This document shows, one piece after another, positions 16,338 to 25,209 of a stretch of 64,000 nucleotides of DNA; the first letter of the stretch is position 1, and every line of letters begins with the position of its first letter. The stretch spans positions 1 through 64,000 of the forward strand of contig NZ_FRFF01000053.1 of assembly GCF_900143625.1 (NCBI RefSeq), read 5' to 3'. The DNA is from Nocardiopsis sp. JB363 (lineage in GTDB: Bacteria > Actinomycetota > Actinomycetes > Streptosporangiales > Streptosporangiaceae). A program made the translations under genes and the position numbers. The notes beneath the pieces were generated by a model. It did no database searches, was not told where the DNA came from, and was given only the letters and a program-made list of their open reading frames with translations.

Positions 16338-17891
16338 TCAGACATTTCGGTACACGAACTCGGGTTGCCCACCGCGTTCATGGCCGATCATGAGGATCAG
16401 CAGGGGCCACTCCGTCTCGTCGGTGATCCGCAATTCCTCCCGGTACGAGACGTTGTCGAAACCGAGGGCGGCGCCGCAGCCGACGCCGAGCGCGGCGCAC
16501 GCCAGGTACACGCTCTGTGTGACCGCGCCGACCTCGGCGTTGACCAGGCGATAGCCCCGGGGACCGACCACTCCGGTCACCGCCGCGGGGCGGGCGACCA
16601 CCGTGACCACGGCGGCGCACTGCTCAAGGTTGTAGTTGTTCAGGAAGTAGTTGCGCTGGAGGAACTCGGCCACGCTGTGCTCCTGCACGGACCGCAGTTC
16701 GCCCTCCCCCATGGCGAAGTCGTAGCTCCCCGCGGGCAGGTCGGCGACATGGTTGGCGAACACCGAGACCCGGGTGAGGCCCGTGTCGTTGAGCAGTGTC
16801 GACGCGTCGCCCGCCGCCGTCAGGATCGCCGAGAGGTCCCGCTGGGCCAGCGGCCGCTCCGCGCTGAACCTCCCGAAACCGCTGCGCCGTTCCCGCAGCG
16901 TGGTCGTGACGGGAACGTCGAGCGGGGCCGGAGGAGGCAGGCGGCGGGACGTCGCGGCGGGGGCCGGGAGGGCGCGGGCTTTCGCGAGACCGGCCTCGTC
17001 GGGTTCCTCCCGGGAGGAACCGAGGATCTCCCGGTGGACATCGAGCACCTGGGAGAACCGGACGACCTCGCGTGAGCGTTCCGACTCGGTGATCTTCACC
17101 GTGGGCCGGCCCACGGGCTCCGCCGCGGGTCGCGGGTCGCTCCCCGGCCAGGACAGGGGGACGACGGCGAGCACGCTCTCGTCGCCGGAGTCCAACCCCA
17201 AGAGTTCGTTCAAGGCGGGCTCGTCGAACCAGAAACGGGGCTTGAGGGAGAGACCGGCGGCCCGGGCCGCGATGCTCCACGTACCGAGCAACGTACCCAC
17301 GTCCATGGTGACCGCGTGATAGCAGAAGCTGTTGTACTTGAAGGAGTTCTTCCAGAACTTGACGCTGATCAACAGGTACTGGTCCGTGTCCTGGGCGTCC
17401 CGGGGCAGCGCCGCACGCACGTGGGGGGTGACGTCGCCCGCGAGGAGCCTCTGCATGGAGTGGTGCGACGTGCTGTAGTTGTGGATCCCGGGCGGCAGCG
17501 GTCCGGAGGGCCCGCTGACCCAGTAGACCTCCAGCGGATAGAGGCCTCCCCCCGAGGCCACCCCCCGCGACCAGGTGGCCGATGGGAACCACGGCATCCC
17601 GCGCAGATCGGGGTTGCCGTGCACGGCGAGGCGTCTTCCGGTCAGGCCGTAGGAGTCACGGAGCAGGGAGGAGAGCCGGGGCAGCGTCCACTCCCCTTCG
17701 CCCTCGGAGCCGAGGCCCTGGCCCAGGTCCCCCGGCAGGGGGGAGGACGGGGGCAGGGGAAGCCGCACCGCCCCGGGGTAGTACTTGTGCCGGCGGGGCT
17801 GGTCGCCCCAGTCGGGTTCGAACCCCCGTGGCTCCATCGGTTCCCTCGCTCGACGCACGATGGCGTCGATGTAGGTGTCCACGGCTGTCAT
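16338..17891 (-). CDS. SagB-type azoline dehydrogenase with two nitroreductase-like domains
   Basis: FMN-dependent oxidase that converts azolines to aromatic azoles. The 517-residue protein shows two nitroreductase-like halves. The first is about residues 60-300 (SRGVASGGGLYPLEVYWV, then YNSFCYHAVTMDVGTLLGTW). The second is about 330-517 (LRERRSGFGRFSAERPL, VNAEVGAVTQSVYLACAALGVGCGA). The first carries the SGG-LYP motif of SagB enzymes, and the double layout is common in thiopeptide clusters. Start ATG 17891 has a strong GGAGGAG site. The gene begins 20 bp after D protein 2 and ends 22 bp before the chosen LanB start, so it belongs to the same operon. Confidence 0.93.
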   Translation of the reverse strand: MTAVDTYIDAIVRRAREPMEPRGFEPDWGDQPRRHKYYPGAVRLPLPPSSPLPGDLGQGLGSEGEGEWTLPRLSSLLRDSYGLTGRRLAVHGNPDLRGMPWFPSATWSRGVASGGGLYPLEVYWVSGPSGPLPPGIHNYSTSHHSMQRLLAGDVTPHVRAALPRDAQDTDQYLLISVKFWKNSFKYNSFCYHAVTMDVGTLLGTWSIAARAAGLSLKPRFWFDEPALNELLGLDSGDESVLAVVPLSWPGSDPRPAAEPVGRPTVKITESERSREVVRFSQVLDVHREILGSSREEPDEAGLAKARALPAPAATSRRLPPPAPLDVPVTTTLRERRSGFGRFSAERPLAQRDLSAILTAAGDASTLLNDTGLTRVSVFANHVADLPAGSYDFAMGEGELRSVQEHSVAEFLQRNYFLNNYNLEQCAAVVTVVARPAAVTGVVGPRGYRLVNAEVGAVTQSVYLACAALGVGCGAALGFDNVSYREELRITDETEWPLLILMIGHERGGQPEFVYRNV

Positions 17892-17911
17892 GGCAGGCTC
17901 CTCCGGGCGGT

Positions 17912-19858
17912 TCACGGGAACGGATGGGGGACGGCGGCGGCCAAGACCTCGTCGACCCGGGATCGACTCCAACCGAGATCGTGTGCGACCCGGCCGATCC
18001 TCGGCATGAGGAGCGCGCGCTGTCGGTCCCAGCCGAAGTCGATGGGCAAAAGTCCGGGCGTCAGCACACAGAACGTGTGCACACCGCTCCGAAGTTGTTC
18101 GGGGGAGGTCTGGTCCACCACCACGCAGTCGACGCCCGACCGGGCGAGTTCGCTCCGGCAGTAGCGCAGGTCGTCGGTGAGATCGTCGTTACGCGGACGG
18201 TCCCGGTACCACTTCCGGTAGACCTGATCCGCGGGCACGGTCGGCCCGGGCTCTTCGCCATGGGGTCCCAGGAGGTGATCGGCGTGGGCCCGCATCTCGG
18301 GGAGTCCGTACAGCCTCGGATGGTCCGCCAGTTCCCGTACGAGCCTGAAGTCGGCGGCCATGTCGAGCAGCCGTTCCCGGGAGTGCGTGGCGTAGGCCTC
18401 GGCGTTGGGAACCTCGAAGGCCACCTCACGTAGCGCCGAGTTCGCCGCCGATTCCGGGTCCAGGCTCGCCCCGGCACCGAAGCAGAGGGTTCCCGGTCCG
18501 CCGTCCGCACGCTCGGCGACGACGATCACGACGGGGATCGCGAAGACCGTTCGGGCGTCGAAGAACCGTGCCCGGTACCCGTACAACGCCAGGCGGCGCA
18601 CCATCCACCGGATGTCCGGGGACCGCCAACTGTCCGCCGCGATCTCGGTCGCCGGGAACCGCCCGTACCAGGTGAGGAGGAACGCGTCCCGTTCGACGCG
18701 TTCGAAGAGCCCGTGCAGGATCGCCTCCTCCTCGCTACCGCCGGTGGCGCATCCGTTGGAGCACTCCTGGACGATCTTCCGGTCCTCCCCGAGCCCGTGG
18801 TAGTAGACCGAGACCTCGGGGACGAGTACCGGACGCCGTTCGCCCAAGGAACGACCCCAGACCCAGGTCAGCGGCGTGTCCTCGGTGAAGGACCGGTACT
18901 CGGGGTTGTGCTCGTAGAAGACGGGGTCGTAGGTGCCCAGCTCACGTGGGTCGAGCGCGTCCGCCGCGAACTCCCGATAGGTGCCCCTGACCGAGGGCCG
19001 GTACCTTCTCGGCGCCAGACCCGCCGACCGCTCCAATCCCTCCAGCAGCCCGAAGCGGAGGCTGTCGCGGTAGGTGTCGGCGTGACCGCCCCAGTAGGAG
19101 GGGTGCAGGTAACCCGGTCCCCGCACGGACACGTATCCGACCGCCGGAGCCGTGGTGGTGTTCTCCAAACGCAGCACCCCCTTGGCCGAGAGCGCTCCGC
19201 ACACGGGGTTGACCAGGGCGGTCTCCGACATCCGGTACTCGGACACGGACCGCACCCGCATCGCGTCGGTGGAGCTCTTGGCGCGCGGCCGCAGTTCCGC
19301 CACGGTGTGCTCGGGACCATCGGGGAGCCGGGTCGCGCAGGCCGGGCATTGCGAGTCGGGGACCAACGGGTGACGGTCGATCCGCAGGTCCGCCAGGTCC
19401 AGGCGGTAGACATACCGGTTACCGCTGTCGTCGGTCTCGTCCAGGAAGGGAGCGGACGTCAACGTCCGAGCGAGGGAGCACACGGTGTCGATCGCGAACC
19501 CGGTCAGGTAGGGCGACGGGCTGTGCGCCCGCATCCTGGACCCCTTCTCCAACGTGTCCCGGTACTCGTCCGGGCGCAGCTGCTGCCAACGGCGAGCCAG
19601 GCACACGAGGCATCCGGGGGCCAGGGCCGGATCCCGCCGGACCGGTCCGATGAGCACGTATCGGTCGTTCAGGAGAAGGGGGAGCAGGGGGGAATCCGGG
19701 TCGAGGCCTTCCCACCAACGCGCGGACGGGTTCCACAGCAGGTCCTGTTCACCCAGCGTGCGCACGGCGATGGCGAGCGACCCCTGCCCTCCCAGGGCCT
19801 CCTCCAGCCGGACCCGTGCCTGTTCCAACGGCTCCGCTCCGGCCCTTTCCCCGTTCAT
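17912..19858 (-). CDS. YcaO-domain cyclodehydratase (D protein 2)
   Basis: A 648-residue paralogue of D protein 1 with the same plan: zinc cysteines CLVC (83-86) and CPAC (171-174), a YcaO domain from NPVCGALS with EGLERSAG, TWVWGRSLG, QECSNGCATGG and EEAILHGLFERVERDAF, and the PxPxP tail VPHPFP. All visible catalytic segments are intact, so neither copy looks like a pseudo-enzyme. Its ATG overlaps the F-protein stop (ATGA), implying coupled translation and a stable F-D2 complex. It may differ from D1 in residue choice (Cys versus Ser/Thr) or in preferred precursor; this is inference. Confidence 0.93.
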   Translation of the reverse strand: MNGERAGAEPLEQARVRLEEALGGQGSLAIAVRTLGEQDLLWNPSARWWEGLDPDSPLLPLLLNDRYVLIGPVRRDPALAPGCLVCLARRWQQLRPDEYRDTLEKGSRMRAHSPSPYLTGFAIDTVCSLARTLTSAPFLDETDDSGNRYVYRLDLADLRIDRHPLVPDSQCPACATRLPDGPEHTVAELRPRAKSSTDAMRVRSVSEYRMSETALVNPVCGALSAKGVLRLENTTTAPAVGYVSVRGPGYLHPSYWGGHADTYRDSLRFGLLEGLERSAGLAPRRYRPSVRGTYREFAADALDPRELGTYDPVFYEHNPEYRSFTEDTPLTWVWGRSLGERRPVLVPEVSVYYHGLGEDRKIVQECSNGCATGGSEEEAILHGLFERVERDAFLLTWYGRFPATEIAADSWRSPDIRWMVRRLALYGYRARFFDARTVFAIPVVIVVAERADGGPGTLCFGAGASLDPESAANSALREVAFEVPNAEAYATHSRERLLDMAADFRLVRELADHPRLYGLPEMRAHADHLLGPHGEEPGPTVPADQVYRKWYRDRPRNDDLTDDLRYCRSELARSGVDCVVVDQTSPEQLRSGVHTFCVLTPGLLPIDFGWDRQRALLMPRIGRVAHDLGWSRSRVDEVLAAAVPHPFP

Positions 19859-22029
19859 GCGTTCCCGTCAGGCTCGGTGAACAACACCTTGGCCGTGTGG
19901 ACACCGCAGCGCGCCAGGTCCGAGGTGCCGGTCTGGACGGCGACGGCCTTCCGTCCGTCCCCGGCGAGGTCTTCGCGTACCTGGTCGGCCGTGGTGCGGA
20001 CGTCGTCCGGCCGTTCCGTCGAGGCGTCGGAGCCGGGGTCGGAGTCGAGGACGAGGGAGCGCGGGTCGAAGCCCTCCAGCCACGTGTCGGTCGCCTCCTC
20101 CGCCGGAACACCGTTCTCCGTCAGTTGTTCGAGGGCGACCAGGTCGCGCAGCGCGGCGGTCACGGCCTCGGTCGTGGAGACGCCGAAGCCCAGGGCCCAG
20201 TCCGCACTGTCCACACGGCGGGCGACGACGGTGGGAACGGAGCCTGTCAGCCGGAGCAGCTCCACCTCCGTTCCCATCGTCGCGGCGACGCCGGTCAGGA
20301 ACTCCAGCTCGCTTCCGACAGGTGGATCGGACGGGTCGATCCGCGTGACCGGGCGGCCCGAGGCCGCCTCCCGCAGAGCGTCGAAGGCACCCGCGCTGAA
20401 CAGGGCGGCGTTGATCGCGTATGCGGCCGTGGAGCCCGCTCCCTCACCCGCGACCGTCCGCTCGAAGAGTCCTTCGGAGTTGAACGCGGAGAAGGGGTGG
20501 ACCGCGGCCAGGGGGACCTCCCGGACCACACCGTCGATCAGGCAATGACCGCGCGCGAGCGGCCCCTCGGCCTTCGATCCGGGCACACCGGTCGCCGTGC
20601 CGATCCGGCCCACGTCCGGTCGGCCCGGGTCCCCGGTGACGGTGGCGTTGGTCCTGACGTATCTCAGGGCGGCGGCGCGCATCGTCCGCAGCCGGGCCCG
20701 CAGGGTGGTGTGAACGTCCGCGCGCGCGATCCTCGAACCGTTCCCCTCCTGCCCGACGAAGCCGAGCCTGCTCACCTTCAGGGGGGACTGCGTCAGATCC
20801 AGGTCCAGGTACTCCTGGATGATGCCCAGGCGTGCGCCGACCAAGGCCTCGGCGGCCTGGTACGCCTCGCTCACGGAATCGTCGTCCTCCGGTTCGGCGT
20901 CGAGACCGATCGGCGGGGCGACGGCCGGGGGACCGGCCTCGTGAGGGGCGGGGCAGGACGGGTGCGGCAACACTCTTTCCGAGGCGCTGTCGAGGGTGCG
21001 CAGGTCCTGGACCAGGGCCGCTTCGAGCGTTTCGCCCGCCAGGACCCCCGTCGCCCAGCGGAAGGCCTCGAAGGCCAGCGCGTTACCGATCATCGCCGTC
21101 TGTGGCTCGTGGATCCGGGTACTCGCGGGCTGTCCACCGTCGACCTGGAAACGGCGCCAGATCCGTGCCGACACCTCGGCGTCCGCCGCTTCGGTGTACC
21201 GAAGGAGGAAGCAGTTCCAGCAGGAGTCCGTTCCGTGCGCGTTGAGCGGGCCGACCACCGCGTGCTCGCCGAGCAGTACCGCGGGAAGCAGGGGCGGCGC
21301 GTCGGCGTCCGCGCACAGGCGCCACACGTGTGCCAGGGATCGCTCGTCCGCGGTCACGAGGACCAGGTCGTATTCGGACAGATTCGCACCGGTCACCGTG
21401 GCCAGGGACAGGTCCGCGTCACGCAGCTCGACCGGACAGCCGTCCCCCTTCAGACGGTCGGCCTCGTCGAGGAGCTCGTCTGTGATCCCGCCGCCATCGG
21501 CCATGTCCACGCTCGCCGCACCATTGCGGAGCAGCCCGAGTGCGGCCCAACCGGTGAGCGGACCGTCCCCCGCCACGAGGACGCGCAGATCGCGGAATCG
21601 GGCGAACCGCTCGACCGCCCCGTCGACGTAGTGCTCGACGTAGTCGATCTGACGCTGGAACCCGGCCTGGATCTCCGGGGCGAGCGCCCCCTCGGGAGAG
21701 AGCCGGGAATCACGGGCGAAACCGCGTTCGAGCAGGGTGCCGACGAGGCTGAGCAGCATCGGTCGCTGCTGTTCCGGGATCGCCTCGGCCAACTCCTCGA
21801 CGGTGACCTTCCCCGTGAAGTAGGGGGCCAGCGCCGAGAAGAACCGGTACGCCCCTCGTCCCTTGACGACGAAGCTGGCGTCGGCGTGCCGAAGTAGCAC
21901 CCCCGAACCGGTGTCGGCGAACAGAACGTCGTGCCGAAGGCGGGGTCGACTGCCCCACACCGGGTCTCTTCCCCCGTCCGGGCCGGAAGCGTCCGGCTTC
22001 TCCTGGTCCCTGGGCTCTGCCTGCTGCAT
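19855..22029 (-). CDS. Ocin-ThiF-like F protein with RRE, leader-binding partner of the cyclodehydratase
   Basis: First gene of the biosynthetic operon. Residues about 30-105 form a PqqD-like RRE (HDVLFADTGSGVLLRHADAS, AYRFFSALAPYFTGKVTVEEL) that should bind the FEVLD leader block. An E1/ThiF-like domain follows (LRVLVAGDGPLTGWAALGLL), with the CWNC cysteine pair near 270-273. The last 300 residues resemble the C-terminal part of a YcaO fold (FGVSTTEAVTAALRDLVALE, then QTGTSDLARCGVHTAKVLF) but lack the PxPxP tail. F proteins of thiopeptide and heterocycloanthracin systems deliver precursor to the D protein. Start ATG 22029 is preferred over a TTG at 22050; the choice is uncertain. Confidence 0.88.
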   Translation of the reverse strand: MQQAEPRDQEKPDASGPDGGRDPVWGSRPRLRHDVLFADTGSGVLLRHADASFVVKGRGAYRFFSALAPYFTGKVTVEELAEAIPEQQRPMLLSLVGTLLERGFARDSRLSPEGALAPEIQAGFQRQIDYVEHYVDGAVERFARFRDLRVLVAGDGPLTGWAALGLLRNGAASVDMADGGGITDELLDEADRLKGDGCPVELRDADLSLATVTGANLSEYDLVLVTADERSLAHVWRLCADADAPPLLPAVLLGEHAVVGPLNAHGTDSCWNCFLLRYTEAADAEVSARIWRRFQVDGGQPASTRIHEPQTAMIGNALAFEAFRWATGVLAGETLEAALVQDLRTLDSASERVLPHPSCPAPHEAGPPAVAPPIGLDAEPEDDDSVSEAYQAAEALVGARLGIIQEYLDLDLTQSPLKVSRLGFVGQEGNGSRIARADVHTTLRARLRTMRAAALRYVRTNATVTGDPGRPDVGRIGTATGVPGSKAEGPLARGHCLIDGVVREVPLAAVHPFSAFNSEGLFERTVAGEGAGSTAAYAINAALFSAGAFDALREAASGRPVTRIDPSDPPVGSELEFLTGVAATMGTEVELLRLTGSVPTVVARRVDSADWALGFGVSTTEAVTAALRDLVALEQLTENGVPAEEATDTWLEGFDPRSLVLDSDPGSDASTERPDDVRTTADQVREDLAGDGRKAVAVQTGTSDLARCGVHTAKVLFTEPDGNA

Positions 22030-22685
22030 GGCTGCCGTCCCTGATCGCAAGACTCGGTGTCCTCGGCGGCGCGGCGGATCCGCGTGCCCCGCCCCTTGAT
22101 GCGGACCCCACCGGGGTGGAACGCGCTCACATCATCCGAGGGGGACATTGCACATCGATGGCGTCGGGATAGCAGGCCGCGGAGGCCGCGGGAGAGGCGT
22201 GTCCGGAAGCGATCCCTGGTGGGGCCGGGGGAAGCAGGACGTTCCTTGCTTCCCTCTCGCGCCACGGGGACGGGTCGGGGACCACCCGGCCACCGACGTC
22301 ACCCGTCGACGTGCCGGGGATCCGAAAAAATAGAATTAATTCGCGAACCCAGAGAACCACAAAGACTTGATCATCATCTAAGGGCGATCATGAATGGTCG
22401 CCTTATGTCGCCGATCGATCCTCGCATAATCATCCCTTGCATGGGGAAATTTCGACTTGATCTGCTTTTCTGACAGAGAACTTAACCCGCGCCGGCGAGC
22501 ATGGACCACGTCCATCGAACGCCCGGGCGGTTCACGAACGAGGACCTACAGCCCAACAGGGATCGACCTTCGGGGACAGGGGGGCCGGGGAACCCCGAGG
22601 GCCGACACGTTCACACAACACCCGAGAACCGCGCACGGAACGCCACGGCGTATACCGATATCTCTCGAACCCAGAAACGGACATC
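22030..22685. other. Long divergent intergenic region with an AT-rich core
   Basis: This region separates the RiPP operon (minus strand) from a secreted-protein gene (plus strand). No gene is supported; the reading frame at 22057-22473 lacks coding composition and a ribosome-binding site. The part at about 22321-22480 is strikingly AT-rich for this genome. It holds a 7-bp hairpin, GGCGATC with GGTCGCC, at 22383-22402. The promoters of both flanking genes must lie here, but no convincing -10/-35 pair was recognised. Confidence 0.5.
22174..22191. repeat. Tandem 9-bp repeat upstream of the RiPP operon
   Basis: Two perfect adjacent copies of AGGCCGCGG lie about 150 bp upstream of the F-protein start. 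SARP proteins bind direct repeats near promoters, usually spaced 11 or 22 bp apart. The 9-bp period does not fit well, so a role as SARP box is only a possibility. Confidence 0.35.
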
Positions 22686-23075
22686 ATGAAGAACACATTC
22701 CGCTCCACCGCCCTGGTCCTTCTCTCCTCCGGCCTTCTCGTCACCGGCATGGCATCCCAGGCATTCGCGGACACGGCGAGCGACTCCGCGGACGTCGTCG
22801 CCGAGTCCGCCGGCTTCACCGGCACCCTCTCCGGGGAGGTGGAGTACCTGGCCCCCGGCAAGTACATCGTCGACGGCCAGGCGTTCTTCGTCAGCACGGA
22901 GACCGAGATCCTCGGCGGTCTCTACACCTGCGCCTCCGAGTCGGCCGGCGACGTCGGGAACGTGGAGTGCCCCTTCGACGAGTTCGACGAGGCGCTCGCC
23001 GAGGGGATGGTCGTCCTCGCGGGGGTCGAGGTCGAGGACGGCATCGCCGAGAGCATCACCGAGTTCCAGGCCTGA
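22686..23075 (+). CDS. Small secreted protein of unknown function
   Basis: A 129-residue protein with a signal peptide (MKNTFRSTALVLLSSGLLV, cleavage near AFA-DTA). The acidic mature domain of about 100 residues has alternating strand-like segments (FTGTLSGEVEYLAPGKYIVD, QAFFVSTETEILGG) and a single Cys pair (YTCASE, VECPFDEF). The strand pattern is reminiscent of DUF5666-like small beta-barrels, but the match is weak. The function is not recognised. It lies beyond the divergent control region of the RiPP cluster, and a link to it is not shown. A terminator-like hairpin follows. Confidence 0.75.
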   Translation: MKNTFRSTALVLLSSGLLVTGMASQAFADTASDSADVVAESAGFTGTLSGEVEYLAPGKYIVDGQAFFVSTETEILGGLYTCASESAGDVGNVECPFDEFDEALAEGMVVLAGVEVEDGIAESITEFQA

Positions 23076-23097
23076 TCCGGGTCCGATCCACGCCTCC

Positions 23098-23136
23098 CGG
23101 GCCGCTCCGATCCGCGCTTCGCGGGCGGGCGGCCCG
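23098..23136 (+). terminator. Nested hairpin terminator after the small secreted protein gene
   Basis: The outer stem CGGGCCGC/GCGGCCCG (8 bp) encloses an inner CCGCG-CTT-CGCGG hairpin. It begins 22 nt after the stop codon. Confidence 0.6.
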
Positions 23137-23236
23137 ATGGCGTGTGCCTGGTGTCCGATAAGCACCCATGGCCTGCCTTTCAAGACACTTGACACACTCC
23201 TGGGGGACACAAGTACCTAACAAGACTGGCATCTGG

Positions 23237-23278
23237 ATCTACTCGGTAGTAACATTGACTTGTTACTAGTCGGTAGAT
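23237..23278. promoter_or_regulatory. 42-bp dyad operator upstream of the FadE5-like gene
   Basis: Two arms of the form ATCTAC-4 nt-TAGTAACA are arranged as an inverted repeat around the 6-nt centre TTGACT, with all 14 specified positions matching on both sides. Each arm also contains a smaller near-palindrome (CTACTCGGTAG or CTAGTCGGTAG). This is typical of a TetR-family operator bound by two dimers. The centre equals a -35-like hexamer, so binding would block transcription. The gene starts 45 bp downstream. The regulator is not in the window. Confidence 0.7.
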
Positions 23279-23322
23279 CCGCGTGTACAGACACCGCGGC
23301 CAGGGAGACAGCGGAGCTGTTC

Positions 23323-25140
23323 ATGACGCATTACAAGAGCAACCTGCGCGACATCGAGTTCAACCTCTTCGAACTCTTCAAGCGCCAGGACATCCTGGGC
23401 CAGGGCCCCTTCGAGGAACTCGACGAGGAGACCGCGCGCACCATCCTGGAGGAGATCAACCGTCTCGCCACCGGTGTCGTCGCGGAGTCGTTCGAGGACG
23501 CGGACCGCAACCCGCCCGTCTTCGACCCCAAGACCAACACCGTCGCCATCCCCGAGAGCCTGAAGAAGTCCTACCAGGCCTACATGGACGCCGGCTGGTA
23601 CAACCTCGACCTTCCCCAGGAGCTCGGCGGCCTCGGCGCGCCCCGCTCCCTGGTGTGGTCCGCGGCCGAGCTCATCCTGGGCTCCAACCCCGCCGTCCAC
23701 ATGTACTCGGCGGGCCCCGGCTTCGCCGGCATCCTGCACTCCGAGGGCAACGAGGCGCAGAAGAAGTTCGCCCAGCAGGCCATCGAGAACGGCTGGGGCG
23801 CCACCATGGTGCTGACCGAGCCGGACGCCGGTTCCGACGTCGGCGCCGGCCGCACCAAGGCCACCGACCAGGGTGACGGCATCTGGCACATCGAGGGCGT
23901 CAAGCGCTTCATCACCTCGGCCGAGCACGACATGTCCGAGAACATCTTCCACCTGGTGCTGGCCCGCCCCGAGGGCGCCGGCCCCGGCACCAAGGGTCTC
24001 TCCCTCTACCTGGTGCCCAAGTTCCTGGTCAACGAGGACGGCTCCCTCGGCGAGCGCAACGGCGCCTACGTGACCAACGTCGAGCACAAGATGGGCCTCA
24101 AGGCCTCCACCACCTGTGAGCTGACCTTCGGCGACAAGCACCCCGCCATCGGTTACCTCGTCGGTGACAAGCACGACGGCATCCGTCAGATGTTCCTCGT
24201 CATCGAGTACGCCCGCATGATGGTCGGCACGAAGGCGATCGCGACCCTGTCCACGGGTTACCTGAACGCTCTGGAGTACGCCAAGAACCGCGTGCAGGGC
24301 AACGACCTCGCCGGGGCGAAGAACTCCCCGAAGGTCACCATCACCCACCACCCGGACGTGCGTCGCAGCCTCATGACGCAGAAGGCGTACGTGGAGGCCA
24401 TGCGTTCGCTGGTCATCTACACCGCCACCCAGCAGGACGAGATCCAGATCGCCCAGGCCAAGGGCGAGGACGCTTCCGAGCTGGAGGCCATGAACGACCT
24501 CCTGCTGCCGATCGTCAAGGGCGTGGGTTCGGAGCGTTCCTACGCGCTACTGGCCGAGTCCCTGCAGACCCTGGGCGGTTCCGGGTTCCTGCAGGAGTAC
24601 CCGATCGAGCAGTACATCCGCGACGCCAAGATCGACACCCTTTACGAGGGCACCACCGCGATCCAGGCACAGGACTTCTTCTTCCGCAAGATCGTGAAGA
24701 ACGGTGGCAAGTCCATCGGCAAGCTGTCCGCCGAGATCAAGGCCTTCGCCGAGAGCGACGCCGGCAACGGTCAGCTCAAGGAGGAGCGCGCGCTCCTGCT
24801 CGGCGCCCTCGGCCAGGTCGAGAAGTTGGTCGAGCTCATGGTCGGCCACGCGATGGGCTCCGCCGAGGACTCCCGCGAGCTGTACAAGGTCGGCCTGAAC
24901 TCCGTCCGCCTGCTGTTCGCCTTCGGTGACGTCGTCCTGGCCTGGCTGCTGCTCCGCCAGGCCGAGATCGCGCTGAACAGCGTCGACGGCGCGAGCGAAG
25001 AGGACAAGAGCTTCTACACCGGGAAGATCGCCGCCGCGCGTTACTTCTCCGAGCAGTTCCTGCCCCGCGTGGAGTCCGAGCTGAAGATCGCCCGGACCGT
25101 GAACCTGGGCATCATGGAGGTCCCCGAAGAGGCCTTCTAG
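23323..25140 (+). CDS. FadE5-like acyl-CoA dehydrogenase
   Basis: A 605-residue flavoprotein that oxidises acyl-CoA to trans-2-enoyl-CoA in fatty-acid beta-oxidation. It follows the long ACAD layout of mycobacterial FadE5: N-terminal [19 protein letters not shown], the FAD/substrate segment [49 protein letters not shown], and the C-terminal [20 protein letters not shown] with [16 protein letters not shown]. This last segment carries the usual catalytic-loop neighbourhood. A C-terminal helical extension of about 120 residues is present. The ATG at 23323 has a GGAG site. A large dyad operator upstream suggests control by a fatty-acid-responsive TetR repressor. It is convergent with the MFS gene, with a shared terminator between them. 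Confidence 0.95.
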   Translation: MTHYKSNLRDIEFNLFELFKRQDILGQGPFEELDEETARTILEEINRLATGVVAESFEDADRNPPVFDPKTNTVAIPESLKKSYQAYMDAGWYNLDLPQELGGLGAPRSLVWSAAELILGSNPAVHMYSAGPGFAGILHSEGNEAQKKFAQQAIENGWGATMVLTEPDAGSDVGAGRTKATDQGDGIWHIEGVKRFITSAEHDMSENIFHLVLARPEGAGPGTKGLSLYLVPKFLVNEDGSLGERNGAYVTNVEHKMGLKASTTCELTFGDKHPAIGYLVGDKHDGIRQMFLVIEYARMMVGTKAIATLSTGYLNALEYAKNRVQGNDLAGAKNSPKVTITHHPDVRRSLMTQKAYVEAMRSLVIYTATQQDEIQIAQAKGEDASELEAMNDLLLPIVKGVGSERSYALLAESLQTLGGSGFLQEYPIEQYIRDAKIDTLYEGTTAIQAQDFFFRKIVKNGGKSIGKLSAEIKAFAESDAGNGQLKEERALLLGALGQVEKLVELMVGHAMGSAEDSRELYKVGLNSVRLLFAFGDVVLAWLLLRQAEIALNSVDGASEEDKSFYTGKIAAARYFSEQFLPRVESELKIARTVNLGIMEVPEEAF

Positions 25141-25164
25141 GCTCCGACGGGATACCGAACACCG

Positions 25165-25204
25165 CCGAGGGGCGGGGTGGTCGCACGACCGCCCCGCCCC
25201 TCGG
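25165..25204. terminator. Bidirectional 19-bp terminator
   Basis: A 19-bp stem (one T-G wobble) with a 2-nt apex separates the convergent acyl-CoA dehydrogenase and MFS genes. The arms run from CCGAGGGGCGGGG outward to the matching CCCCGCCCCTCGG. Confidence 0.9.
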
Positions 25205-25209
25205 GCGTT

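Noticed and set aside
7037-22029. Calling the cluster a classical thiopeptide cluster
   Set aside because: No second SpaB_C protein for pyridine formation is present and the cores lack the usual spaced Cys/Ser pattern.
22174-22191. Tandem AGGCCGCGG as a definite SARP box
   Set aside because: The 9-bp period does not match the usual 11 or 22 bp spacing, and no -10 follows at the proper distance, so it is listed only as a repeat.
22057-22473. 138-codon frame in the RiPP operon control region
   Set aside because: Arg/Pro-rich, crosses AT-rich DNA and overlaps the presumed promoter; no coding signature.
23266-24351. 361-codon frame antisense to the acyl-CoA dehydrogenase
   Set aside because: A Gly/Leu/Val-rich shadow of a strongly conserved enzyme; no ribosome-binding site.
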